A stretch of DNA of 64,000 bases from Alistipes sp. (GTDB taxonomy: Bacteria > Bacteroidota > Bacteroidia > Bacteroidales > Rikenellaceae). A program made the translations under genes and the position numbers. The notes under the pieces were generated by a model. It was not told the origin of the DNA and made no database searches. It saw only the letters and a program-made list of their open reading frames with translations. This document shows, piece after piece, positions 7,676 to 16,572 of the stretch. Each line of letters starts with the position of its first letter. Position 1 is the first letter of the stretch. The stretch covers positions 62,001 to 126,000 of the forward strand of contig JAFQTX010000022.1 of the NCBI GenBank assembly GCA_017408825.1, read 5' to 3'.

Positions 7676-9112
7676 CTAAAATAATGATACTGAGTCTATT
7701 TCATTATAATACTTCTCCCAAGTTTCTACAACCCTTTGGGCAAAATCATCATTGGTTGCCTTGATATATTTTCTAAATGAGCTCTCAGTGGTATGTCCAC
7801 TAACAGACATAATTAAAGGTATTGGTAGGCTATCATTGCCCCTCTTCAAATACTCATTTGTGCAAAAACTTCTTCTACCACAATGAGATGTAATAAGCAT
7901 AAATTTTGGTAAATTCTTTAAGACTTTCTTGCCTCCAATGGTGATTTGTTGTTCAAATTCACTATCAATCCCTGCCAACATACACACTATTTTGATGTAG
8001 TCATTAAACTCTTGGGCAGCAAACTTGAATTCCAAATTATAGTCATACCTTTGAAAGACCTTGTGCACCATTGAATGAATAGGCAACATTATCTTTTTTC
8101 TTGTTTTTTGTTGGTGAAAAGAGATCCTATCACAACCCTTTGTAGGCTTAATCTTCTTTAAGTCAGAGATTCTTTGAGCAGTTCTACATAGCACTATCAT
8201 TGCATCTCTATATAAAGGTAGTCTTTCTAATTTAAGACTTTTAATCTTACCATTGAGATATTTCTCAATATCCATATCACCATAATTCTTCTTATACTCC
8301 ATAAGTTTTTCAACAATATCTTGCTTACTAAATTTAGATAAATCAACTTGATACAACATCTCTTGTTCCTCCTCAGTAAGGTATGTAGTATCCAATTCTT
8401 CTGTCATCACCTTGAATTTATGATATATTTGTGGAACAATACATCCATCTTCCTCAGCAGCACTAAGCATAGCCTTTAATTCCTTGATATGTCTACCTGC
8501 TGTATTAAGAGCAAAATTATATCTACCATACATAAAATCCACAAAACCATTATAGAAAGCCATATCTATATCCATAAAAGGGATATCTTTCATCCTTTTT
8601 GATTTCAAGTATTCTTTAAGTAGTTCTAAACACCTTTTATACTTAACAATAGAACTTTCATCTATATATTCATTGGTTTTCCTATCCTTTCTCAAATTTG
8701 CCTTACCCAAAAACTTGTTACAATACTCCATTAGATGAGTGGGTTTTTCATCCTTTACTTGTTTCTCCTTTTGTGGTTTGTAGTATTGCTCAATAGTCTT
8801 CTTCAACCAACCATCCTTTATCCAACCTTTATGTGCTTGCTCATAGCAAGTTTTGACATAAGATATTATATCCATAATTCTTGAATCTATGGATGTTGCA
8901 TCAATACTAATCTTGGGTGGACACATCTTTTTTGATGTGTTGTGACACCCCTTGTTATTATCCCAATAATCTACATATGCCTGTTCTGGAATAACTACAT
9001 ACTGGGTAATTCTCTTTGATGTTGTGCTTGTTTTACAAGTTGCAGTAAACACCAATGAGATGCTTACTCTTTCTACTTTCTTTTTGCTTCTTATTATTGC
9101 TTTAATCTTCAT
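7676..9112 (-). CDS. int: Tyrosine-type site-specific integrase of island 1
   Basis: The 478-aa product is a phage/transposon-type tyrosine recombinase that should catalyse integration and excision of island 1 at tRNA-Cys. It has an N-terminal arm-binding region and a SAM-like core-binding domain around residues 130-230 (MEYCNKFLGKANLRKDRKT onward). The catalytic domain shows the first Arg in CRTAQRISDLKKI, the HxxR box in HCGRRSF, GHTTESSFRKYI with the later His, and a downstream Tyr. It lies about 205 bp inside the left attachment core, pointing outward, the usual position. Codon use is AT-rich like the rest of the island. Confidence 0.88.
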   Translation of the reverse strand: MKIKAIIRSKKKVERVSISLVFTATCKTSTTSKRITQYVVIPEQAYVDYWDNNKGCHNTSKKMCPPKISIDATSIDSRIMDIISYVKTCYEQAHKGWIKDGWLKKTIEQYYKPQKEKQVKDEKPTHLMEYCNKFLGKANLRKDRKTNEYIDESSIVKYKRCLELLKEYLKSKRMKDIPFMDIDMAFYNGFVDFMYGRYNFALNTAGRHIKELKAMLSAAEEDGCIVPQIYHKFKVMTEELDTTYLTEEEQEMLYQVDLSKFSKQDIVEKLMEYKKNYGDMDIEKYLNGKIKSLKLERLPLYRDAMIVLCRTAQRISDLKKIKPTKGCDRISFHQQKTRKKIMLPIHSMVHKVFQRYDYNLEFKFAAQEFNDYIKIVCMLAGIDSEFEQQITIGGKKVLKNLPKFMLITSHCGRRSFCTNEYLKRGNDSLPIPLIMSVSGHTTESSFRKYIKATNDDFAQRVVETWEKYYNEIDSVSLF

Positions 9113-9224
9113 ATTATTTAATTTATTTTTGATTAACTATTAATCACAAAAAAGTCTTTATTATTTATATTACTATAATTGAAAATTATTTTTTTGGAAC
9201 ACACTATTTTTTATTTTTTTGCCT

Positions 9225-10751
9225 TTAAGCAATGTGCTTTGTTGATTCCCATCTATTTATATAATTAAAGACCTCTTGTCTTATATCAAAAGACACCATA
9301 CTAATCTCATTACTTGGTAGATATATTGCATCATTTACTCTAAATGGGTGTAGACCAGCAGACCTCAACATATCACAAATGGGATTTATAATCTCACTCT
9401 CTACTACATTTGCTACACTCTTTATGGATGTGTCATTTATTCTTTTGTGCCAATCTAACAAAGCATTGTATATATATGGAAACTCACATTTGAAAAATTC
9501 ACATATTTTAATCCTATTTTGCCTATCATTTTCTTTGGCAGCATAGATGAATGACTTTTCATTTTTAATGCTTAAAAATGGTTGAAATACAGGTTTAATA
9601 AGGTCTCTTGTAGTGCCACCATACTTTGCTACTTCATAATACAAACCCTTTTCTTTTTCTATTGTTTGAGTAAGTTTTTTCCATCTACTAATCTCATCTA
9701 ATGGTATGGAAATTCCAAACTTCTCAAATATCTTTGGTAACATTGTAAAATGGGCACAAGGTATATCCATTGCTTCTTCTAAATAACAACCTTTATAGCA
9801 CACATACTTTCTCAATGGTCTTCTCAAATTGGTGAAAGCACTATATAGTTTGCCATCATAATGATATTTGGGAATATCAAGTAGTCTAACAATGTGTTTG
9901 AGGTCTTTTATGCAGTAGCACTTATTAAATATCTCTATGTCAACTTTTACATCTTTGTAGTAGTCAAATTTTGAGGAGAGTCTTTGCTCAATATTCACAT
10001 CATCAATGTATTGATTACAATTGTTCCCAATATATTGTTCATCTTCTTCTTTTACTCTTATTATTTTTAATAATCCAAAAACAATATGTTCTATTTTCTT
10101 AGAATCATACTTATACTTATTAGAAACATATTCTATATTATTTGAGATTATTTTTGGATTTTTGATTTTACCTTTTATTATCTTGCTTACCAACTCACAT
10201 ATTCTTTGTGTAGCAGAAACCTCTATATAGGACTTATTCATTATAGACTCTTTCTTTGACCCTATACTTTCAAGTTGAACACAAGTATATTTTGTCTTTA
10301 TGCTAATCCACATATCCTCATCATTATAGTTTAATGCCACAGGAATATATTGTTGGTTGTCAAATAAACATCCTATAATACCTATTCTGTATTGAGTAGT
10401 TTTTCTTGAAGTAAATGTATTACCATCCTTATTGGTGGTCTTTTGTAATGGCATATGCTTAATATCAATATAACCTACTTCTTTTAGTTTTTCAAGGTAT
10501 TCTTTGTAGTGCCTTTTGCTTACTATACCTTTAAAAAGTGTAGACTCAATGGGGGTCCATCCATTGTCTATTTTACCTACTATAACATTTTGGAGAATAA
10601 GGGTATATGCTCTCAATAACCCATCTACTCTTCTTTTATCCCTATAATGCTGCTTGCCTAATGCTTCAATGGCATTATACACATACTCTTTTAGATAAAC
10701 TACAACTTGATACTTTTCTTTTTGCTTTTTGAATAAAATTTCACCATTCAT
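9225..10751 (-). CDS. Unknown protein with polymerase-like palm motifs
   Basis: The function of this 508-aa protein is not established. Residues 60-125 look like a winged helix (TPIESTLFKGIVSKRHYKEY). The C-terminal half has three blocks in the order of family A polymerase motifs. Block A is LEEAMDIPCAHF with Asp329. Block B is TRDLIKPVFQPFL with Arg382 and Lys386 spaced as R-x3-K. Block C is LHPFRVNDAIYLP with Asp474, where polymerases usually have His-Asp. Similar proteins annotated as hypothetical occur in Bacteroidota mobile elements (from memory). A replication or repair polymerase of the element is the working guess; it could be a replication initiator instead. Confidence 0.4.
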   Translation of the reverse strand: MNGEILFKKQKEKYQVVVYLKEYVYNAIEALGKQHYRDKRRVDGLLRAYTLILQNVIVGKIDNGWTPIESTLFKGIVSKRHYKEYLEKLKEVGYIDIKHMPLQKTTNKDGNTFTSRKTTQYRIGIIGCLFDNQQYIPVALNYNDEDMWISIKTKYTCVQLESIGSKKESIMNKSYIEVSATQRICELVSKIIKGKIKNPKIISNNIEYVSNKYKYDSKKIEHIVFGLLKIIRVKEEDEQYIGNNCNQYIDDVNIEQRLSSKFDYYKDVKVDIEIFNKCYCIKDLKHIVRLLDIPKYHYDGKLYSAFTNLRRPLRKYVCYKGCYLEEAMDIPCAHFTMLPKIFEKFGISIPLDEISRWKKLTQTIEKEKGLYYEVAKYGGTTRDLIKPVFQPFLSIKNEKSFIYAAKENDRQNRIKICEFFKCEFPYIYNALLDWHKRINDTSIKSVANVVESEIINPICDMLRSAGLHPFRVNDAIYLPSNEISMVSFDIRQEVFNYINRWESTKHIA

Positions 10752-10818
10752 TACAAATAACTATTTTATAATTATATGCTATAAATGGTGAATTATTTTT
10801 ATTTTCTTTATTTTTTAA

Positions 10819-11451
10819 CTAATGTTGAGCAAACTTATATAACTTCCTTATAGTCATTATACTTGTGCCAGTTATAGCATTTATTTGTCTCAATGATAAT
10901 CCTTGCTTTAACAATGATATATCTTTCTTATACTCCTCTTTCATCTTGTCATCAGACTTTCTATAAGTAGTAGGTCTGCCCATTTTTATACCATTTTTTC
11001 TACACCTATCTATATATTGTTGTCTACCTGATGCCATTCTCTCCTTAATAGTCAACCTCTCCATATTTCCTATTTCCAATAAGATGGTGCAAATTAGTGA
11101 AGCAACTGGGTTTATCTTGCCATCAACAATTGTTTCAAGATTGTAGTTCTTTATATAAAGACATATGCCTTTCTCATTTAGTTGTTCAATAACTTTCAAG
11201 GCCTCTAATGTGTTTCTACCAAGTCTTGATATTTCCAACACACATACTTTGTCTATTTGATGTTGTTCAATGTAGTTGAACATCTCTACAAGTTCTTGCC
11301 TCTCCTCATTCTTTTTTGCTCCACTAACTTTGTTGGCAAATATCTTACATATGTCCCATCCCATTTGCTCACAATGATTTGTAAGTTCCACAACCTGTCT
11401 TTCATAGTCTTGGTGGTTAGTGCTTACTCTTGCCAATAATACAACTTTCAT
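10819..11451 (-). CDS. Serine recombinase (resolvase/invertase family)
   Basis: The 210-aa product has the resolvase catalytic fold. ARVST holds Arg8 and the nucleophile Ser10, then come EISRLGRN with the conserved arginines and the long helix GNMERLTIKERMASGRQQY. A C-terminal DNA-binding helix-turn-helix (LSLRQINAITGTSIMTIRKLY) completes it. It might resolve multimers, invert a DNA segment or take part in transposition within island 1. No obvious paired site was found beside it. It shares orientation with the two upstream genes of the island. Confidence 0.9.
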   Translation of the reverse strand: MKVVLLARVSTNHQDYERQVVELTNHCEQMGWDICKIFANKVSGAKKNEERQELVEMFNYIEQHQIDKVCVLEISRLGRNTLEALKVIEQLNEKGICLYIKNYNLETIVDGKINPVASLICTILLEIGNMERLTIKERMASGRQQYIDRCRKNGIKMGRPTTYRKSDDKMKEEYKKDISLLKQGLSLRQINAITGTSIMTIRKLYKFAQH

Positions 11452-11666
11452 ATTTTTATCCTTATTAAATTTTTGTAAGTATCAGATACAGAGGCGAATG
11501 TAGCTATTATTACTGATATTTGCCAGCAAAGTGTGCTAAAAAATTATACAGTTTTATCTAATGTGGCATTTTCTAAAAATAATTTTCAAAAAACACCATA
11601 TAATTATAAAGAGCATTTTTAAAAATGCCAATATGAGTTTATTGTAAAAAAATAAAAATAAATACT
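11452..11666. other. Divergent intergenic region in island 1
   Basis: This 215-bp AT-rich space separates the resolvase (minus) and excisionase-like gene (plus), so it should hold both promoters. No clear TAnnTTTG box was found by eye. Confidence 0.4.
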
Positions 11667-11963
11667 ATGAAAAAATTAGAGCAAATATTGAAGAAGTATG
11701 GCAAAGATGCCAAGATTGAGATGACTATTGATGATTTGTATGAATTTGCAAATTACATCATTAAGGAGGTGTCAAGCAATAATGAGGATAAGTCAAAAAT
11801 GCTATCAATAGAAGAGGTGAGCAAGATATTAAAGAAGAGTCCAAGCACCATATATAGATGGCAAAAGTTGGGGTGGATTAATACTTATAAGGTGGGTAGG
11901 CATACATACTACAAGGAAGAGGAGATTTTACAATACACCAATGGATATAGGCTGGTTAGATAG
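11667..11963 (+). CDS. Excisionase-like helix-turn-helix protein
   Basis: The 98-aa product ends in a MerR/Xis-type winged helix (HTH_17 type): MLSIEEVSKILKKSPSTIYR, then WQKLGWINTYKVGRHTYYKEEEI. This is the usual pattern of recombination directionality factors and small regulators in Bacteroidota elements. Residues 1-45 form a separate acidic helical segment. It probably helps excise island 1 or regulates its genes; it is far from the integrase but is the only Xis-like protein in the island. Confidence 0.7.
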   Translation: MKKLEQILKKYGKDAKIEMTIDDLYEFANYIIKEVSSNNEDKSKMLSIEEVSKILKKSPSTIYRWQKLGWINTYKVGRHTYYKEEEILQYTNGYRLVR

Positions 11964-12278
11964 CAAACAAAAAACACTAATCAAGTCTACCACCCTCTTT
12001 TTATTACACACATTTTGGAGGGTGGTGAAACCCTCCAAAGCATAAAACAACATATCTACCAAACAATAGCATTGTATATGTTGTTGGTTATCAGTAGTGT
12101 TTGCAAGACAAGCATCTATTCCTGTTGCTTTAATTGGGTGAATCTTTGTGCCAAATTGCTGTAAATCTGGTTGTTTTTTGAGGTTTTCTTTAAGTTTTTA
12201 AGGATTTTTTGAGAAAAAACTACCCAAAAAATCAAAGAAAATCACACCAATATCTCACTGATAAATAAAATAAAAAGA
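11964..12278. other. Intergenic space with two competing hairpins
   Basis: CCACCCTC (11990-11997) can pair with GAGGGTGG (12018-12025). The same downstream sequence can instead form TGGAGGG (12016-12022) with CCCTCCA (12031-12037). The two stems exclude each other, as in an attenuator, but neither has a clear T tract after it. The rest of the 315 bp is AT-rich with no gene recognised. Confidence 0.45.
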
Positions 12279-13070
12279 ATGGATATTATGGAAGATAATC
12301 TATTGAAAAAGTTGCCTGCATTTGACCATATTAAGGTGTTGCAGGATGGCAATTATGGTTGCACACTATGTGCTGGAAATAAGATTTACAATGGAGTATT
12401 TACTCCAAATTGGGAGTGTGTGGAGAAGTTGCATTTAGTGGAGGTAGATGCTTATAGTGAGTATGACTACACACTAATAGATAAACTTAATTCAATCTAC
12501 AAGGAAGACATAGTTGATGAGGAATTTGCAAAAATGCTTACCCTAAATTATGAAGAGGATAACAGTGATGATAGTGATTTTCTACCACAGGTGTTGTTCT
12601 TATACAAATACCAAAATGCTGATGGAGACATAGCATTAACAATAGACAATACACTAATATCATATAAATTCTTTATCCTAACACTAATTGAAAACATCTT
12701 CAACAAATTATATGAGTGTGGGTGTAATAAGAAGTTCAATAGTTGCAAACTATGTTGGGATAGGGTTGAGGAGACATTTGGTATTAGTCTAATAAGCAAT
12801 GAGCACCCATTTGCCATTGCCATCAAGAGTATATATAAGGAATATCAAACATTTGATGATATAGCAGTTGAAAAAGTCAAGGAGAAATATCCTGATGCAA
12901 GTGAATTGGATTGGGATTATGACTTACATCTGTTTGATGAATTAGACATATTGGAGGAGGGGTTAAGAGACAGACTATATGATGGTGCTTATGACTTATG
13001 CCCAAATGTTTATATGTTCTATATCCAAGACAATTGCAAAGATATATTTGATGGTGGATTCAAAGATTAG
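12279..13070 (+). CDS. Unknown acidic protein of island 1
   Basis: I do not recognise this 263-aa protein. It is strongly acidic (for example EEDNSDDSD near residue 95 and DWDYDLHLFDELDILEEG near residue 220), with several Cys residues around 150-160 (CGCNKKFNSCKLCW) that might bind metal. No signal peptide or membrane segment is evident. The ATG at 12279 is used; a second ATG three codons later is equally possible. It stands alone between noncoding stretches of 300 and 540 bp. Confidence 0.6.
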   Translation: MDIMEDNLLKKLPAFDHIKVLQDGNYGCTLCAGNKIYNGVFTPNWECVEKLHLVEVDAYSEYDYTLIDKLNSIYKEDIVDEEFAKMLTLNYEEDNSDDSDFLPQVLFLYKYQNADGDIALTIDNTLISYKFFILTLIENIFNKLYECGCNKKFNSCKLCWDRVEETFGISLISNEHPFAIAIKSIYKEYQTFDDIAVEKVKEKYPDASELDWDYDLHLFDELDILEEGLRDRLYDGAYDLCPNVYMFYIQDNCKDIFDGGFKD

Positions 13071-13613
13071 GTCTTCCCTAATGTTCATCATAACTTTTGC
13101 TACCCCTCTTTATGCTTGTCATAGGGAGGGGTTATTGTGCTAATTTCCTTAATGTGCTAATTTATTATTTGGGACACTATTATATGGCATATAAAAATGA
13201 CCTAACATAAGATTTTATGTTAAGTTATAATAGATATGGTAACATCTATCGATGCACTAAACTATGGAAATGCATTTAATTTATTGTGCTAATTTTGATT
13301 TAAGATATTTTTTTTATAAATTTGCAATACCAATCAATTAGGTTTGTTTGGTGGACATATTTTGATGAAAGTGTATTAGCATTTACCCCTTATAGAAATC
13401 TGGAAAATTTCAATGCACAGGGTTAAGCAATTACACTCTTCACCTTGTATTGGTATATCTGTTGGGGTAACATACCTCACATCCAATACTGGTGTGGGGT
13501 ATTGTTTATTTGTGCATAGGTATTCCAGAACCTCTATAAGAATAAACTAATCAACCTCACACTTTCTTATTGTTAAATACTCATAGAGGTTGGGAGTGAT
13601 AAACATTCTAACT
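13071..13613. other. Long noncoding stretch with promoter and hairpins
   Basis: A good promoter (TTTG 13294-13297, 19 bp, TAAATTTG 13317-13324) would start RNA near 13331, about 280 nt before the ATG at 13614. The transcribed part contains a hairpin at 13474-13500 (ACCTCACA with TGTGGGGT, one G-T pair). It also has a long-range 9-bp pairing, AACCTCTAT (13529-13537) with ATAGAGGTT (13583-13591), just before the gene. A structured leader or a small RNA is possible. An AT-rich palindrome AACATAA/TTATGTT lies further left. Confidence 0.45.
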
Positions 13614-14171
13614 ATGGGATTTTGGGGAAGTCTTGCAGATGCAGCAGGAGAAAAAACAGGAAAGGCAATTGGTAATGCAGTATTTGGAAAAAAAGCAGCA
13701 GACCAAGTAATTGATGTAAGAGGTAGTGTGAATAATGATGGTGGCAAACAACAAGTAGTTGTTGAGAAGAAAGATGCAGTGCAAGAAGCATATGCCACAC
13801 AACAGGTTGAAGAGCATAGAAATAAATTAACAAGAAAGGATGAGATTATAGATTTGGAATTTAGTGATTCAGATATTCAACAGAATTATAGACTCCTTTT
13901 CAAACTTATCCCAATGGTTGAAACCTGGTATAAGCAACAAGATACTGATATGTATGAACTTGCAAGGTCTAAATATGAATCAGGTTTGCTAATGTGCCAA
14001 ATGATGGACCCAACCAACCCTAATATTGCTTTGTTGCAAGGCAAACTTAATGAGTGGGATGAAATGGTAAAGAAGAGCAACAAGGCACAGATAAAGGGAG
14101 TTATAATATTGCTTGTTATTCTGGCATTGTTGATTGGTTTTCTTGCCTTAGGGATTAATTTGCATAACTAA
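13614..14171 (+). CDS. Unknown protein with C-terminal membrane anchor
   Basis: The 185-aa product opens with a glycine/alanine-rich segment (MGFWGSLADAAGEKTGKAIG). A charged middle follows, then one hydrophobic helix near the end (GVIILLVILALLIGFLALGI), so it is predicted to be tail-anchored with most of the protein in the cytosol. The ATG at 13614 is chosen; in-frame TTG (13590) and GTG codons upstream would add only eight residues. No family is recognised. A terminator follows directly. Confidence 0.6.
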   Translation: MGFWGSLADAAGEKTGKAIGNAVFGKKAADQVIDVRGSVNNDGGKQQVVVEKKDAVQEAYATQQVEEHRNKLTRKDEIIDLEFSDSDIQQNYRLLFKLIPMVETWYKQQDTDMYELARSKYESGLLMCQMMDPTNPNIALLQGKLNEWDEMVKKSNKAQIKGVIILLVILALLIGFLALGINLHN

Positions 14172-14176
14172 ATAAT

Positions 14177-14217
14177 ATAGGCAACATTTCTCTATTTGAG
14201 ATTTGTTGCCTATTTTA
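14177..14217 (+). terminator. Terminator after the tail-anchored protein gene
   Basis: A 10-bp perfect stem ATAGGCAACA (14177-14186) with TGTTGCCTAT (14204-14213) is followed by TTTATT. Confidence 0.7.
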
Positions 14218-14331
14218 TTATTCCTTTATGATTATTTATATACAAAATAGACCTTTAATTAGTTTAACTAAATTTATCCAACAGATTACTCAACTTACTT
14301 CAAATACTTGTATAAATAAAATAAAACAAGT

Positions 14332-14583
14332 ATGAGAACAGGTAATAATAACCTCAAAAGGGTGGTTAGAGAATGCTATGAAAATGGGGATACAATGGGG
14401 TTGCCACAACAATATGCCATACTATCAACAGCAGAGATAATAGATTTGGTGATGATTACAGTTGCCACTCTTATGGGATATGAGGATGAGGTGTATGTTA
14501 CAGAGTGCCAAAAAGAAAAAGGCAAGAGCAGGATACCTACACATAACAAGCAACAACATTCAAGAAAGATTAGACTATCTTAA
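14332..14583 (+). CDS. Small unknown protein of island 1
   Basis: This 83-aa product is not recognised. A hydrophobic central segment (IIDLVMITVATLMGY) lies between a basic N-terminus and a basic tail (QHSRKIRLS). It sits in a region with its own terminator directly after the stop codon, which supports a real gene. Alternatively it could be a fortuitous open frame in AT-rich DNA. Confidence 0.45.
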   Translation: MRTGNNNLKRVVRECYENGDTMGLPQQYAILSTAEIIDLVMITVATLMGYEDEVYVTECQKEKGKSRIPTHNKQQHSRKIRLS

Positions 14584-14589
14584 ATAAGG

Positions 14590-14614
14590 AAAGCACCTCC
14601 AAAGGGTGCTTTTT
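14590..14614 (+). terminator. Terminator after the 83-aa gene
   Basis: AAAGCACC (14590-14597) pairs with GGTGCTTT (14605-14612), followed by TT and a T-rich stretch. Confidence 0.7.
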
Positions 14615-14667
14615 GCTTTGTATTAGGTGTGCTAACTTGACTCTCATTTGCTATCATTGACTCCTAT

Positions 14668-14690
14668 TTTTGTTAGCAAGTTTGTAAGCA
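14668..14690 (+). repeat. Arm-type repeat, right end of island 1
   Basis: The sequence contains TTTTGTTAGCAAGTTTGTAA and matches the left-end repeat at 7587-7609 in the same orientation, 48 bp inside the right core. Probable integrase arm site. Confidence 0.55.
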
Positions 14691-14702
14691 AGAGTAAAAA
14701 AA

Positions 14703-14730
14703 TATGCCCCACAGATAACTGTGAGGCACT
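14703..14730 (-). terminator. Terminator hairpin carried at the right end of island 1
   Basis: On the minus strand a stem of about ten pairs with one mismatch (GCCTCACAG with CTGTGGGGC, loop TTAT) is followed by ATTTTTTTAC. When island 1 was the only insertion, it would have replaced the tRNA-Cys terminator. Confidence 0.6.
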
Positions 14731-14737
14731 TTTGTGA

Positions 14738-14748
14738 GGTCTGAAGCG
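14738..14748 (-). other. Attachment core between islands 1 and 2
   Basis: GGTCTGAAGCG is identical to the cores at 7461 and 26847. It is both the right end of island 1 and the left end of island 2, so the islands lie in tandem. Confidence 0.7.
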
Positions 14749-14862
14749 TGCAGGAGATTAGAGTTCATACAACTTCATTAGGCATCATAATATGGTTATG
14801 AGATGTATGAACAATGATTTTTGACACCATTAGACTTCATTAAACTTTGCTACATCCTTAAT

Positions 14863-14880
14863 AAATTTAGGCGTAAAAAA
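14863..14880 (+). repeat. Arm-type repeat, left end of island 2
   Basis: AAATTTAGGCGTAAAAAA is an exact match to 26789-26806, same orientation. It lies 115 bp inside the left core. Confidence 0.65.
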
Positions 14881-14953
14881 TTTTTTACGCTTTTTTTATT
14901 TTTACCCTTGTTTTTTGAAAGCAGACTCTTATGTTATACTAAACAAATAATAT

Positions 14954-16366
14954 ATGAAGTATGCTATTAAGTTCAGACTTGACATCAAGAAGAATGTCTA
15001 TGTATCAAAGAGGGCTATCAATGTAGAGCCTTATTATCAGATTAGTGCAATAATCACTATCAACAAGAATCAAACTATTCATTACTACACTGGTTACTCT
15101 GCTCAAAAATCCGCTTGGTTTGGTAGTCCTGCTGAGGTATCCAACGGTGATGGCAACAGAACCTATGGAATACACAAGAACAACTACGCTAAGCACAAAA
15201 GTAGCTTGGTTCTGTATTCAGAGGTAAATAAGAAATTGGATTTGCTTGCAAGTAGATTGGCTATACTTTCAAATGAGAGAGAGACTATAACCCGTGATGA
15301 GCTAATAGAGATTCTTGACAAGGAGATAGGTAAGAAGAAAAAGGTTGTTGAGACTGAAACATCACAACCTACGGTAAATAGTGATGATGCTAATCAGCTA
15401 TGGGCATTAGGTGAGTTATTCTATATGGATAAATCTGTTTCGTGGGGGAGGCAAAAGACAAGGATGAATGCTATCAACCATTTCAAGAATTTTGAGATTT
15501 ATCGTAAGAGGGGAATAACATTTGCCCAGAGCAATATGCGTCTAATGACAGAGTTCCAAATATACCTTGTGCAAGATGAGGGACAACTAAACGATAATAA
15601 GAAGAGTAAGTCTCATCATGCAAGAAAGAAGGGCAGAAACACCATTGCCAAGATACTCACAACTATTAAGTATTTTTACAAGTGGTGTAGGGTGCAATAT
15701 GGGGTTGATGATATGGGTAATGTTGCAGACTATAAAGTTCCAGCTGAGAGGTATGGTGACCCAGTCACTCTTACACTGGAGGAGAAAAGAAGACTTCTTG
15801 AAGCAGATTTGGATGATGAGTGTTTGGAGTACACAAGGGATATGTTCTACTTTCAATGCTCAATAGGATGTCGTGTATCAGACTTTTTTAGACTGAAGTA
15901 CGAGAATTTTATATACGATGATGGTTGTTGGTGCATTCGTTACAGACCAAACAAAACCAAGGAGTCAAGTGGCTTAGATTGTAGAATTCCTCTGTCACCC
16001 AAAGCTCTTGCTATCCTTGAGAAATATCGCAAGGATGATACAGTGCCTAAGATGCCATTGTTTGACTTCCCTAAGTATTCACAAACATATAATGATAACT
16101 TAAAGAGAGTTTTTCAGAAGGCTGGCATTGATAGGATTGTTGTTACTTATAATGCCTATGATGAAGCTGAGTACAAACCGCTATATGAGTTAGCAAAGAG
16201 TAAGTTTGCTCGTAGTTCTTTTATAGACACATTGGTTGGGTGGGGAGTTAGTGATAATATCATAGCAACTATGAGTGGACACACAGCGGGAAGCAAAGCA
16301 TTTCACCGATACCATAACTCTCTCAAAAATAAACAACAGAATGATGCCGTAGCACTGCTTGACTAA
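14954..16366 (+). CDS. int: Tyrosine-type integrase of island 2
   Basis: The 470-aa product is a tyrosine recombinase expected to insert island 2 into tRNA-Cys. A core-binding domain covers about residues 130-250 (MNAINHFKNFEIYRKRGITF). The catalytic domain has Arg in SIGCRVSDFFRLKY and SGHTAGSKAFHRYHNS with the late His and the Tyr nucleophile. The usual HxxR box reads KFAR in SKFARSSFIDTL, so the first His is replaced by Lys. It starts 206 bp inside the left core and reads inward, opposite to the island 1 enzyme. Little similarity to that enzyme is visible, so the islands came independently. Confidence 0.87.
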   Translation: MKYAIKFRLDIKKNVYVSKRAINVEPYYQISAIITINKNQTIHYYTGYSAQKSAWFGSPAEVSNGDGNRTYGIHKNNYAKHKSSLVLYSEVNKKLDLLASRLAILSNERETITRDELIEILDKEIGKKKKVVETETSQPTVNSDDANQLWALGELFYMDKSVSWGRQKTRMNAINHFKNFEIYRKRGITFAQSNMRLMTEFQIYLVQDEGQLNDNKKSKSHHARKKGRNTIAKILTTIKYFYKWCRVQYGVDDMGNVADYKVPAERYGDPVTLTLEEKRRLLEADLDDECLEYTRDMFYFQCSIGCRVSDFFRLKYENFIYDDGCWCIRYRPNKTKESSGLDCRIPLSPKALAILEKYRKDDTVPKMPLFDFPKYSQTYNDNLKRVFQKAGIDRIVVTYNAYDEAEYKPLYELAKSKFARSSFIDTLVGWGVSDNIIATMSGHTAGSKAFHRYHNSLKNKQQNDAVALLD

Positions 16367-16516
16367 TACTTTGGGGTACTAAACTCTATTTCAAAAACAG
16401 CGGTTTTGGGTGGTTATTGAATATTATCTATTTCAGTGTGTTGTAAAATGCTGATTTAGATAATATTACTGTTTTTATAAATATTCATTTTTGTATATAA
16501 GTGAATGTTTTAATGA

Positions 16517-16554
16517 AAAATCCGAATATCAATGTTACTTGATACTCGGATTTT
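16517..16554. terminator. Bidirectional terminator between convergent genes
   Basis: AAAATCCGAATATCAA pairs with TTGATACTCGGATTTT (one mismatch) around the loop TGTTAC. A/T runs on both sides let it serve the integrase (plus) and the radical SAM operon (minus). Confidence 0.75.
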
Positions 16555-16572
16555 AATAGAAGCGAGGTTTAG

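Larger units (their letters stand above)
7461..14748. mobile_element. Genomic island 1 (integrative element in tRNA-Cys)
   Basis: The element is bounded by the 11-bp direct repeat GGTCTGAAGCG (7461-7471 and 14738-14748), which equals the 3' end of tRNA-Cys. It is much more AT-rich than the flanking chromosome. It holds a tyrosine integrase, a polymerase-like protein, a serine recombinase, an excisionase-like protein and four genes of unknown function. No conjugation genes are seen, so if it moves between cells it needs help. Confidence 0.75.
14584..14953. other. Junction region between the islands
   Basis: No gene lies here. It contains the 14590 terminator, the right arm repeat, terminator and core of island 1, then the left attachment region of island 2. 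That part has an inverted repeat GTTCATAC/GTATGAAC (about 14766 and 14803) and the perfect palindrome GCGTAAAAAATTTTTTACGC at 14871-14890. Confidence 0.6.
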
